Part shown: positions 9,787-17,252 of the stretch, in pieces | Layout: every line of letters starts with the position of its first letter | How positions within the stretch are numbered: position 1 is the first letter of the stretch | Source of the DNA: JAEUMD01 sp937950105 | GTDB taxonomy: Bacteria > Pseudomonadota > Alphaproteobacteria > Rhizobiales > Hyphomicrobiaceae | NCBI GenBank assembly: GCA_036821845.1 | Contig: DAISIT010000055.1 | Coordinates: 1 to 20,533, forward strand | DNA length: 20,533 nt | Direction: 5' to 3' | Position numbers and translations under genes: made by a program | Notes under the pieces: model-generated | Database searches by the model: none | The model's input: only the letters and a program-made list of their open reading frames with translations | What the model was told of the DNA's origin: nothing

Positions 9787-10146
9787 TTTGGCTTGCTTTC
9801 GCTGTTTCGCGTGCACGCAAAGACGCGGCTCGCGGCAGTTCGCGCGCCGGTCCTGAGCTGCTTGCGGCGGACCCTACCCGCACACCTCATGCGGCGCAAC
9901 GCCAGCCCCCCGGCGAGCGGCGCTGCAAGTCGCTTTGTCCCCAGCACAAGGCGTGAACATCCGCCTTCTGCCCATCCGTTCGGAACGCATCGCGCAGCCG
10001 GCCGACTTGTTATCGTCAAAGAGTAGGATTATCTGCGTCGGCGATCGCAACGACCGCGCGTCTCCCGCTGTCCGGTAGTCGGCCCGGCGGGCGGTGTGAT
10101 CGGCCCCGGCGCGCGCCTCCGCGCGCCTCTTTCACGAGGACTTCAA
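9787..10146. promoter_or_regulatory. Divergent promoter region between gyrA and the PRC-barrel gene
   Basis: About 360 bases without a gene. On the plus strand TTGTTA (10007-10012) and TTATCT (10029-10034), 16 bases apart, form a possible sigma-70 type promoter for the PRC-barrel gene. A short GC-rich hairpin (GGCGCGC / GCGCGCC, 10108-10127) lies just before that gene's ribosome-binding site. On the minus strand TTGACG near 10014-10019 could be the -35 element of gyrA, but no clear -10 follows. These calls rest on short matches only. Confidence 0.35.
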
Positions 10147-10755
10147 ATGAACAAGACGCTCATCTCCCTTCTGGCGCTCGGCACCATGATCGCCACCCCC
10201 GCCCTCGCCCAGACGGCCGAGAGCATCTTCATTCCGTCTCAGAGCGAGACTGAATATCTCGCCAGGGATCTCCTCATCGGCGCCAAGGTGCACAACGACG
10301 AGGGCAAGATCATCGGCGACGTCGAGGATGTCGTGCTGAACGACTGGAACCGCGTCGAGGGCGTGGTCATGGGCACCGGCGGCTTCCTCGGCATGGCCGA
10401 GAAGAAGGTCGGCGTGAAGCTGTCGGCGCTGAAGTTCAAGGAAGTTGACGGCAAGACCGTCGTTTCGCTGCCCGGCGTCACCAAGGACATGCTGAAGGCG
10501 GTCGAGCCGTTCAAGCGCGCCAAGCCGAAGAAGTCGTTGATGGAGCGCGCCATGGAGAAGGCGCAGGAGCTGACCGACAAGGGCTCCGTGACCGCCAAGG
10601 ACACCTACGACAAGGCCAAGGAGCAGGCCGGCCCTGCGTATGAGAAGGCCAAGGAGAAGGCGAAGGAAACCTACGACTCCGCCAAGGAGGCCGTGAAGGG
10701 CGCCGTCGACAAGGCCAAGGAAGCCGCCCAGCCGGCCGAGGCTCCGAAGCAGTAA
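10147..10755 (+). CDS. Secreted PRC-barrel protein with C-terminal LEA-like 11-residue repeats
   Basis: 202-residue protein in three parts. Residues 1-21 are a Sec signal peptide (MNKTLISLLALGTMIATPALA). Residues 36-115 form a PRC-barrel (ARDLLIGAKVHNDEGKIIGD, then VEDVVLNDWNRVEGVV), a small beta barrel that mediates binding in varied proteins. Residues 125-195 are a Lys/Glu/Ala-rich helical tail with the motif [T/A]-[Y/V]-[D/E]-x-AKE repeated at 153, 164, 175 and 186, exactly 11 residues apart, as in group-3 LEA proteins and apolipoproteins. No membrane anchor or lipobox is seen, so a periplasmic, surface-associated role is likely. GAGGA precedes the ATG at 10147 by 6 bases. A stress or envelope-protection role is inference. 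Confidence 0.88.
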   Translation: MNKTLISLLALGTMIATPALAQTAESIFIPSQSETEYLARDLLIGAKVHNDEGKIIGDVEDVVLNDWNRVEGVVMGTGGFLGMAEKKVGVKLSALKFKEVDGKTVVSLPGVTKDMLKAVEPFKRAKPKKSLMERAMEKAQELTDKGSVTAKDTYDKAKEQAGPAYEKAKEKAKETYDSAKEAVKGAVDKAKEAAQPAEAPKQ

Positions 10756-10780
10756 ACCTGCTCGGTTCAAGGATTCACGT

Positions 10781-10816
10781 GAGGCCTCGCCGTTCCCGCG
10801 GCGGGGCCTCTTCTCG
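10781..10816 (+). terminator. Intrinsic terminator after the PRC-barrel gene
   Basis: Stem GAGGCCTCGCCG / CGGCGGGGCCTC (12 bp with one G-U type pair, 6-base loop, 10781-10810) followed by TTCTCG. It starts 26 bases after the stop codon. Confidence 0.7.
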
Positions 10817-10915
10817 TCTGGCGGCCGCGCTCCTGTGTGCTTGGGCGTCGTGTTCGCACATCGAACCGCCATTGGCAGACGCATTCGCCTCGGCTAGAGC
10901 ATCATCCGATCGCAC

Positions 10916-10954
10916 GCTATCGCCGCTTTGGCGGTCGCAAAGCCGCTCGATAGC
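10916..10954 (+). other. Interrupted hairpin in front of the CDF-like gene
   Basis: GCTATCG (10916-10922) pairs with CGATAGC (10948-10954). Inside it GCTTTG (10925-10930) pairs with CAAAGC (10938-10943) around a 7-base loop. The structure ends 26 bases before the GTG start at 10981. The bases just before it (ctagagcatcatccgatc) resemble a dispersed repeat arm often seen in Rhizobiales genomes, but this is from memory only. Confidence 0.4.
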
Positions 10955-10980
10955 ATGAGCAGAGCGAGGCTCGGTTCACA

Positions 10981-11859
10981 GTGGACGCAGGCGATCAATC
11001 CATCGGCGCCATCCGCGTGGCGCTCGCCACCAGCCTCGGCATCGCCCTCTCTCAGTTGCTGGCCGCGAGCGCCAGCAATTCGGCGGCCGTGCTGGCGTTG
11101 GCGGTACAGGGCATCGTCGCGTCCTCGAGCCTCGTTCTCGTCTTCGCCCATGCTGCGCGCCGCGCCACCCGCGCTGCGGCGAACGAGGCATTGGGGGGCG
11201 CCCATGAAGCCGACTTCTGGAGCCATGGCGCGGCACTCTTCCTGTTCTCGATCGGCGCGGGCGCTCTCGTCACCGAAGGTCTGCACCGGGCGTTCGCTCC
11301 GGCCGCAATCCTCGAGCCGCAGTTCGACTATGGCGCCTGCGCTCTGGCGATCGTGCTTTCCGCGCTGGCGCTGTGGACCGCGCTCGACGCGTGGCACGAG
11401 CGGCGGTCGCTCGCACCCCCGGCCTCCGACCGCGACCCGGCTCTCTCCACCGCGACGCTGCTCTCTCTCGCGGCCCTCTTTTCGGCTGTCATTGCGCTCG
11501 CCGGCGTTAGCGCCGCCGATCTGATGGCCATCGCCTGGGCGGACGGCGCGGCAAGCATCGCCATCGGCCTCGTGTTGGCCGCAGTCGCCGCCGTGACGAG
11601 TCTCGACATCCGCAGGAGCCTCGTGGCCGCCGACCGTGCCGTCGCCGCGACACGCTCCGAAGGTCAGCCCGTCACGCCCGCGTCGGGCCCCGAAGCCACA
11701 TCGCCCCCCGCAGTGGCGGAAGCCCGCGCCGCGCCTGACGCGATCGCACCAGACCTGCCCGCCGTAACCGCGGCTCCGCTATCGACGACGCCCGCATCAA
11801 CCGCTGCGCCGAAGCAACATCCGGGAACCGCGAAGGGCAAAGGCCGGCGCCGGCACTGA
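10981..11859 (+). CDS. CDF-like multi-pass membrane protein lacking the canonical metal ligands
   Basis: 292 residues with about six membrane helices in residues 10-208, then a Pro/Ala/Thr-rich tail ending in a basic patch (KGKGRRRH). The membrane part resembles cation diffusion facilitators: DFWSHGAALFLFSIGAGALV followed by TEGLHRAF corresponds to the family's YFWS...GxxxxxxEGI segment, and WADGAASIAIGLVLAAVA to its sixth helix. The metal-binding Asp/His pairs of helices 2 and 5 are missing (Gln43 and Ala47 in helix 2; Leu161 and Ser162 in helix 5). The cytoplasmic metal-sensing domain is replaced by the low-complexity tail. It is therefore probably not a working zinc/iron exporter of the usual kind. 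The start is GTG with a distant GAGG; this start is moderately sure. Confidence 0.7.
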   Translation: MDAGDQSIGAIRVALATSLGIALSQLLAASASNSAAVLALAVQGIVASSSLVLVFAHAARRATRAAANEALGGAHEADFWSHGAALFLFSIGAGALVTEGLHRAFAPAAILEPQFDYGACALAIVLSALALWTALDAWHERRSLAPPASDRDPALSTATLLSLAALFSAVIALAGVSAADLMAIAWADGAASIAIGLVLAAVAAVTSLDIRRSLVAADRAVAATRSEGQPVTPASGPEATSPPAVAEARAAPDAIAPDLPAVTAAPLSTTPASTAAPKQHPGTAKGKGRRRH

Positions 11860-12048
11860 ACGCCTGCATCGCGTCCGGCGTGCGAGTCACGAAGCGAATT
11901 CCCGAGCCTGCCGATCACGATTCGCCTCGCGCGGCCTTGCAATCTCCCCTGCACTCTCCACGTCGAATCACAGGTCGCGAGCCACCTCGGGCAATCGCAT
12001 TGCGCCGGACGAGGCGGAACGCGTGCAACAATCGAGGAGTAATGCGTC

Positions 12049-12426
12049 ATGTGCGACTACTCACTGGAAATGTATCGCAGCACCCCCGCCGTCGTCGGCG
12101 AGACCTACGAGAGCCGCCGCTTCCCGAGTGGCAGCATCGGCTTCACGAAAGCCGACGATCCCCATACCGCCGTGTGCATGGCGTGTGACATGCGCCTCGT
12201 GCTCACCAGCCTGCCGCAAGAGTTGAGCGAGCGTCACGGCGATGCCGCCGTCGTCACGTTCGTGAAACTCCCGACAACCCTCTACCGCGACGGCGTCCGC
12301 TTCGACGACGGCAGCGAACTCAGTCTGCAGCACCTCGGTCCGGGCGTACGCGCGGGCGTCGTCGACGATCTCGTCGCCGAAATGCAGGCCGAACAGGCCG
12401 AGCGCGAAAAAGAGCTGCTGGGCTGA
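12049..12426 (+). CDS. Conserved hypothetical protein with CxxC motif
   Basis: 125-residue soluble protein that I cannot assign to a characterised family. It starts MCDYSLEMYRSTPAVVGETY, a beginning I associate with small uncharacterised alphaproteobacterial proteins. There is a Cys pair in AVCMACDMRL (Cys43, Cys46) plus Cys2, which could bind metal or be redox-active. The second half contains VTFVKLPTTLYRDGVRFDDG followed by ELSLQHLGPG and a charged helical C-terminus (EMQAEQAEREKELLG). There is no signal peptide or membrane segment. The ATG at 12049 is preceded by GAGGAG about 9 bases upstream, so translation is credible. It lies between the CDF-like gene and the SPW-repeat gene on the same strand, with gaps of 189 and 121 bases. 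Confidence 0.75.
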   Translation: MCDYSLEMYRSTPAVVGETYESRRFPSGSIGFTKADDPHTAVCMACDMRLVLTSLPQELSERHGDAAVVTFVKLPTTLYRDGVRFDDGSELSLQHLGPGVRAGVVDDLVAEMQAEQAEREKELLG

Positions 12427-12547
12427 GCCGCTCGTCTCGACTCCTGCGGTGAGGAGCCGTCCGACACGCCCGAGCGCAAGTTCGTCACGGGTGTGTCCGG
12501 CGGCACGCCTTCGTCTGTCAACTCGAACCGGGTGAAAGGAAGATGCC

Positions 12548-12928
12548 ATGCCTGCACGCAACGAGACGAAGCCACATACGCGCCTCGAAGACTGGGTCAT
12601 GATCGTGCTCGGCACGGTTGCCGCGTTCACGCCTTGGCTGGTTGCCGAGACACCCGCACGGCCGATCGCGCTGGCCACCTTCGCCATCGGAACCATGATC
12701 GCACTGGTGGGTTTGATCGAGCTGATCCGGCTGCTGCGGATCGAGGAGATCCTGCACCTCGCGCTCGGCGCGTTTCTCGTCGCGGCGCCGTGGCTGTTTG
12801 GATATCCGGGCACGGAGTTGGCCACGTGGCATCACGTCATCGGCGCGGTGACGATGCTGCTGGCACTCGTCGAGCTGTGGCAGGACTGGTCGTTGACCGA
12901 CGACGGCATGGAGACCGGGCGGCACTGA
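12548..12928 (+). CDS. SPW repeat-containing membrane protein
   Basis: 126-residue inner-membrane protein with four predicted helices arranged as two repeats. Each half has a helix ending in a proline-tryptophan pair: FTPWLVA (Pro29-Trp30) and AAPWLFGYPG (Pro81-Trp82). These correspond to the SPW motif of the family, with Ser replaced by Thr or Ala. In the second half it is followed by TWHHVIGAVTMLLALVELWQ, also typical. The function of SPW proteins is unknown. The ATG at 12548 has AAGGAAG upstream. The downstream neighbour is tRNA-Glu on the opposite strand; no terminator is visible between them. Confidence 0.85.
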   Translation: MPARNETKPHTRLEDWVMIVLGTVAAFTPWLVAETPARPIALATFAIGTMIALVGLIELIRLLRIEEILHLALGAFLVAAPWLFGYPGTELATWHHVIGAVTMLLALVELWQDWSLTDDGMETGRH

Positions 12929-12968
12929 GGTGTGCGCGGCGTGTCGGTCGGAGCGTCGCAGCGGAAGG

Positions 12969-13043
12969 TGGCGGTCCCTACGGGAGTCGAACCCGTCTTT
13001 CAAGATTGAAAATCTCGCGTCCTAACCGATAGACGAAGGGACC
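12969..13043 (-). tRNA. tRNA-Glu (anticodon UUC)
   Basis: Read on the minus strand this is a complete cloverleaf: acceptor GGTCCCT / AGGGACC, D arm GTC...GAC, anticodon stem CGAGA / TCTTG around the loop TTTTCAA (anticodon TTC at 13008-13010), and a T arm with GGTTCGACTCC. The discriminator G and an encoded CCA end (12969-12971) are present. It lies downstream of recJ and convergent with the SPW gene. Confidence 0.96.
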
Positions 13044-13154
13044 GCACGAGGCGACCGATATAGGCAGCTTTGCCCGGCGACGCAAGCCGTACTCGCGTCC
13101 TCACCCCAAGGCCGCCACGCAGCGCAACAGGCAGCGGCGAGCCGCCTGCGGCCG

Positions 13155-15035
13155 TCAGCCCTGACGGCGCGGATCGGCGGCGTCCTCGATCTGCACCTCG
13201 ATGCGGTTGCGCCCGCCCCAGGTGTCGCGCCGCAAATGCCCGGCAATGTGCAGCGGCATCCCGCCCGAGCCGACCAGCAGATCGCCGAGCGGCTGGCCGT
13301 GAGCGCGAAACGCGATGGCGTCGAGGCGCGATCCGTCGGCGGCTTCCAGGACGCAGCGGATGTGCGCCTCGCCGACCACCTTGGCGAACTTCACCCGGTG
13401 CGCCGGAAACGCGAAACGCGGCTGCGGATTGCCCTGTCCGTAGGGCCCGGCGCGCTCGATCAGGTCGATGAGCTGGTCATTGGCCGCAGCCGGCTGCAAG
13501 GCGCCGTCGATGTCGAGGGCGAGCGCCGCGCGGACCTGGCGCGCGGTGTCGCGCAGGCGTTCGCTCATGAAGCGCGCGAGCTCGTCGATACGCTCGCGGG
13601 CGATGGTGAGGCCCGCCGCCATGGCGTGGCCGCCGCCCTTGACCAGCAGCCCGTCGGCCACCGCCGCGCGCACGGCGCCGCCGATGTCGACACCGGCGAT
13701 GGAGCGCAGCGAGCCGGTGCCCTGCCCCGGATGCGCACCCGCTTCCGTCTCCCACGAAATCACGCACGAGGGGCGCTTGAAGCGCTCGGTGAGGCGGCTG
13801 GCGACGAGGCCGACGACACCCTTGTGGAAGGTGTCGGAACCGACCAGCAGCAGCGGCAGATCGGGATCGTTGTCGAGAATGCGCTCGGCCTCCGCCATGG
13901 CCGCGTCGAGCATGTCCGTCTCGATGCTCTTGCGCTCGCGGTTGAGCTTGTCGAGCAGCACGGCGATCTTCGCCGCGTCCGCCTCGTCCTCGGTGGCGAG
14001 CAACCTGGCGCCGAGCGCCGCATCACCGATACGTCCGCCGGCATTGATGCGCGGTCCGAGAATGAAACCGAGATGATAGGGCGTCGGCGCGGAATCGAGC
14101 CCGGCTGCGTCGAGCAGCGCCTTGAGGCCGGTGTTGCGGCGCTGGCGCATGACCTTGAGGCCCTGCGTGACGTAGGCCCGGTTTAGCCCCGTCAGCGGCA
14201 CCACGTCGGCGACGGTCGCCAGCGCGACCAGATCGAGCAGGCTCATCAGCGCCGGTTCGTCGATGCCTTGCGCGGCATAGAACCCCTCGCGGCGCAGATG
14301 CCGCTGCGTCGCGACCAGCACCATGAAAACGACGCCCGCCGCGCACAGATGCCCGAGCCCGGAGATGTCGTCCTGCCGGTTCGGATTGACCACCGCCACG
14401 GCCTCGGGAAGCGTCGCGTCGGCCTGATGGTGATCGACGACGACGACGTCGCAGCCGAGCCGCTTTGCGACGCTCAGCGGTTCGAAACTCGTCGTACCAC
14501 AGTCGACCGTGACGATCAGCTTCGCGCCTTCCTTGACCAGCGTTTCGATCGCCGCCGGGTTCGGTCCGTAGCCTTCGAAGATGCGGTCGGGAATGTAGAT
14601 GCGCGCCGGCACGCCATGGTGATCGAGAAACCGCTTCAGCTCGGCGGACGAACAGGCGCCGTCGACGTCGTAGTCGCCGAAGATCGCCACCGGCTCGCGC
14701 CTGACGATCGCCGACGCGAGGCGCGCCGCGGCGGCGTCCATGCCCTGTAGTGCACTCGGGTCCGGCATCAGTGCCTTGAGGGTCGGGTCGAGGAACGTCT
14801 CGACCTCGTCGAGGCCGACGCCGCGCGCCGCCAGCATGCGCCCGAGCAGTTCGGGCAGGCCATGGCGCTGGGCGATGGCGTCGGCGATATGCCGCTGCTG
14901 AGGGGCGAGCCGCTCGCGCCACGCGAACCCGCGCACCGAGGATGCGACGCCGAGGAAATCCGTGCGTTCCTCCGCGCCTGCCTGCGGAGCCGTGGACGCT
15001 GCCGCCCGCTGCCGAATTTTTGCCTGTGCCGTCAT
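13155..15035 (-). CDS. recJ: Single-stranded-DNA-specific exonuclease RecJ
   Basis: 626-residue 5'-3' single-strand exonuclease used in RecF-pathway recombination, mismatch repair and base excision repair. It belongs to the DHH phosphoesterase superfamily and uses divalent metal. Motif I is FGDYDVDG (residues 119-126), the metal-binding DHH motif is VVVVDHHQAD (Asp201-His202-His203), and the C-terminal DHHA1 glycine-rich motif is GGGHAMAAGLTI near residue 468. An OB-fold region follows. I chose the ATG at 15035 because GGGAGAGG stands directly before it; the frame is open to 15233 but the extra residues do not look coding. tRNA-Glu lies downstream. The upstream region holds a repeated site described separately. 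Confidence 0.97.
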   Translation of the reverse strand: MTAQAKIRQRAAASTAPQAGAEERTDFLGVASSVRGFAWRERLAPQQRHIADAIAQRHGLPELLGRMLAARGVGLDEVETFLDPTLKALMPDPSALQGMDAAAARLASAIVRREPVAIFGDYDVDGACSSAELKRFLDHHGVPARIYIPDRIFEGYGPNPAAIETLVKEGAKLIVTVDCGTTSFEPLSVAKRLGCDVVVVDHHQADATLPEAVAVVNPNRQDDISGLGHLCAAGVVFMVLVATQRHLRREGFYAAQGIDEPALMSLLDLVALATVADVVPLTGLNRAYVTQGLKVMRQRRNTGLKALLDAAGLDSAPTPYHLGFILGPRINAGGRIGDAALGARLLATEDEADAAKIAVLLDKLNRERKSIETDMLDAAMAEAERILDNDPDLPLLLVGSDTFHKGVVGLVASRLTERFKRPSCVISWETEAGAHPGQGTGSLRSIAGVDIGGAVRAAVADGLLVKGGGHAMAAGLTIARERIDELARFMSERLRDTARQVRAALALDIDGALQPAAANDQLIDLIERAGPYGQGNPQPRFAFPAHRVKFAKVVGEAHIRCVLEAADGSRLDAIAFRAHGQPLGDLLVGSGGMPLHIAGHLRRDTWGGRNRIEVQIEDAADPRRQG

Positions 15036-15288
15036 CGACCTCTCCCTTGCCTCGGGTTGTAGGTCGATTCGAGCGTTACGGCGGTGGCCCGGGGACAATG
15101 CTCCCCAGAACTCACAAGGTCTCTTGGTTGGCGCCGCCGATTCACGTCGCGCGTGAAAGGACGCGCGAGGATCGGGGCGCGCGCTCCGATCGCCCGAGCC
15201 CTTCGCGAGGGCGTCAATCGGCAGCGCAATCAAAGCGGCGCCGCAGATTCACGTTCGCGCCTATGGAACGATCGTGGCGCGCAACATT
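15036..15288. promoter_or_regulatory. Region upstream of recJ with repeated GATTCACGT sites
   Basis: 253 bases between the hydrolase stop and the recJ start, both on the minus strand. It contains a 17-base direct repeat, GCGCCGC[C/A]GATTCACGT, at 15131-15147 and 15238-15254. The first copy continues into an inverted repeat, TTCACG-TCGCG-CGTGAA (15141-15157). An imperfect hairpin (ATCGGGGCGC / GCGCTCCGAT) is also present nearby. It probably holds the recJ promoter, but no clear -35/-10 pair is visible. Confidence 0.4.
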
Positions 15289-16620
15289 TCAAACCCTTGC
15301 CTTGACCCGCCCGGCGATGTGGTCCGCGACCGCAGCGATCACGCCCGCGTCGCGCATGTAGGCGTTGTGATAGAGCGCGTCGGACAGCCGCTTCCACATC
15401 TTGTCGGGGTCGCCGATGCCCTCGGCGGCGGTGTCCGTCTGCAGGATCGTCTCGTACAGGCTCTTGGCGCTGTCGAAGATCGCCTGATCGTCGATGCCGC
15501 CGAGGTTCAGTGCCTCGATACGCACTTCATCCACCGCGTCGACGCCCGGCGGCACGCGATGCACGCGCACCAGCCGGTCGCGCGCGTCGCCACCGTAGGC
15601 CGCACCGATCAGCCCGCCCGAGATCGAGCGGTTGACCATCTGGCCGTAGAGCCAGCCGCCGCCGAGCCGCGCGACGAGCCACATGGCGAGATGCCCGAGG
15701 CCATAGGCGACCGGGATCAGCAGCAGGAACGTCATGTCGGCGGCGAGCCCCATGCCGAACTCACCCGCCCGCACCTTGGTGATGATGGGTGACAGCAGAT
15801 AGTTGCCGAGCAGGGCGATGAACACCGCCACCGCGGCGAGGCCGGCGAGGCTGCCCATGCGCGTGAGCGAGCGGACGCCCCACGCCGTCGTCACGTAGGT
15901 CGGCGACAGCGCGGCCGCCGTTTCCAGCAGCCGCATGGCCTCGTCGCGCGGGCTGTGCACGACCAGCCAGTCGCCACGCTTCACGCGCCGGGCCAGCACG
16001 CGCGCGCCGCGCCAGCGCCGGGTCAGCGTGGAGACGCCCTTCACCAGCGCATAGGCCGAGAGAAACATAAGGCCGCCGAGAACCACGATCGGCTCGACCA
16101 GCTTGGCGTAGAGTTCGTTCTGCCAGAGCCAGCGCCAGTAGTGGAAGAACATGACCGCGAGCACCGGCGTCACGACGACCCCGAGCAGCACCTGGAACAG
16201 CGCGACGAGGCGCGGCACCAGCTTCAACCGCCGTTCGAAGAATGGCGTGCCGAACGACACGATCGCCGCGAGTTTGCTGCCGCCGCGCCCGCTGGCGGTA
16301 CCCTCCATGACGACGTTACCGCCGTGGCTGTGCCCGACGAGTGCGTAGGGGCTGCCGCTCGCGTCCAGTTCCCGCATGAGGCGCGCCAACCGATCGGCCC
16401 CTTGCAGGCGGTCGAAATCCGAGTTGGCTCCCGACCAGTGCACCGGCATGAATGCCAGCGGCGCCACGCCGCGCCCGGCCAGTTCGTGCGCCAGATGCTC
16501 GGTGAAGGCCGAGCCGTGCTGCCACCAGCGCTGGCCATGATCGCTGGCGTCGGCATCGTTGGTGCCATGCACCGTCACGACGACCGCCGCCGGGCGTCCA
16601 TTGCCTCCACTGCTCGTCAT
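15289..16620 (-). CDS. Membrane-embedded alpha/beta-hydrolase domain protein
   Basis: 443-residue protein combining a lipase-like hydrolase with membrane helices. The N-terminal part has the oxyanion strand VVVTVHGTND, the nucleophile elbow LVGHSHGGNV (Ser98) and FGTPFF, as in the lipase/PGAP1-like branch of the alpha/beta hydrolases. Two hydrophobic helices (about 137-160 and 175-197) then interrupt the domain, followed by WLVVHSPRDEAM, where Asp226 is a good candidate for the catalytic acid. Two more helices lie near 258-280 and 298-325. The catalytic His is not certain. I prefer the ATG at 16620 because the earlier ATG at 16650 lies in a hairpin loop. The substrate is unknown; a lipid or acyl ester at the inner membrane is a reasonable guess. 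It probably shares an operon with the Host_attach gene. Confidence 0.78.
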   Translation of the reverse strand: MTSSGGNGRPAAVVVTVHGTNDADASDHGQRWWQHGSAFTEHLAHELAGRGVAPLAFMPVHWSGANSDFDRLQGADRLARLMRELDASGSPYALVGHSHGGNVVMEGTASGRGGSKLAAIVSFGTPFFERRLKLVPRLVALFQVLLGVVVTPVLAVMFFHYWRWLWQNELYAKLVEPIVVLGGLMFLSAYALVKGVSTLTRRWRGARVLARRVKRGDWLVVHSPRDEAMRLLETAAALSPTYVTTAWGVRSLTRMGSLAGLAAVAVFIALLGNYLLSPIITKVRAGEFGMGLAADMTFLLLIPVAYGLGHLAMWLVARLGGGWLYGQMVNRSISGGLIGAAYGGDARDRLVRVHRVPPGVDAVDEVRIEALNLGGIDDQAIFDSAKSLYETILQTDTAAEGIGDPDKMWKRLSDALYHNAYMRDAGVIAAVADHIAGRVKARV

Positions 16621-16638
16621 CACCCGCGCACCCCGCTC

Positions 16639-16659
16639 GCCCTGCCTCATCGGCAGGGC
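16639..16659 (-). other. Hairpin between Host_attach and hydrolase genes
   Basis: Perfect 8-bp stem GCCCTGCC / GGCAGGGC with a 5-base loop. The loop holds the alternative hydrolase start codon (16648-16650). No T-rich tract follows, so it is not a typical terminator; it may influence translation or mRNA processing between the two genes. Confidence 0.5.
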
Positions 16660-16728
16660 AAGCTATGGGATCACGTCGAGGTTGAACAGTCGTGCGAAGC
16701 GGCAGAGATAATACGATCGGACGAGCGG

Positions 16729-17181
16729 TCAGTCCTGCTCGAGCGCACGCGCCACGGCTTTGGTGATGTCGGGTACCGGCATCTTGACGTAGTCGGCGTC
16801 GATGTCCTTGACGATCCGCTTGGCGAGCGCCGGGCCGATGTGCCGGCGCAGTTCACCGAGCGCGACGGGCGGCGCGGCGATCACCAGTTTTTCGAAGGCG
16901 CCGGCTGCCGCATCCGCCTCCAGGTCGCGCACGAAATCGCGCACGAAGCGATCTTCCGCTTTCTGATGCGGATCGGGCACCTCGACCGACGACTTGTGCG
17001 GTCCGCTGGCGTCGTTGAGCCGTCCCGGCCTGTCCCGGCCCTGCTCGTGGCTCGGCGGATTGTCGAGGCCGTAGCTGCGCCGGACCGCCAGGCGCGGCTC
17101 CAGCGCGTTGCCCTCGTTGACGAGCACCAGCCCCTTGCCGCCATCGACGACGGCGACCCACATCCTGGCTGCGATCTTCAT
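16729..17181 (-). CDS. Host attachment protein family (Host_attach / baeRF-related)
   Basis: 150-residue cytoplasmic protein of the Host_attach family (PF10116). The family was first named for an Agrobacterium attachment phenotype; later sequence analysis grouped it with bacterial relatives of archaeo-eukaryotic release factors (baeRF), so action on ribosomes or tRNA has been suggested. The N-terminal strand MWVAVVDGGKGLVLVNEG, the middle HKSSVEVPDPHQKAEDRFVR and the C-terminal EKLVIAAPPVALGELRRHIG are the family hallmarks. The ATG at 17181 has a perfect AGGAGG five bases upstream. It sits between a 70-residue gene (71 bases upstream) and the membrane hydrolase (108 bases downstream), all on one strand, probably one transcript. 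The biochemical function is unproven. Confidence 0.88.
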   Translation of the reverse strand: MKIAARMWVAVVDGGKGLVLVNEGNALEPRLAVRRSYGLDNPPSHEQGRDRPGRLNDASGPHKSSVEVPDPHQKAEDRFVRDFVRDLEADAAAGAFEKLVIAAPPVALGELRRHIGPALAKRIVKDIDADYVKMPVPDITKAVARALEQD

Positions 17182-17252
17182 GCGTTCCTCCTGTTGTCCC
17201 GCGCGCACGAGTGATCAACATGGGGAACGCCGCACGGCGTGTGCAGGGGGGG

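Noticed and set aside
9982..10010. GGAAC as the -35 of an EcfG general-stress promoter for the PRC-barrel gene
   Set aside because: The required CGTT-like -10 is absent at the 16-17 base spacing (CGAC or GACT instead).
13151..13168. Hairpin GCCGTCA / TGACGGC at the recJ stop codon as terminator
   Set aside because: The stem overlaps the stop codon and no T-rich tract follows on the minus strand.
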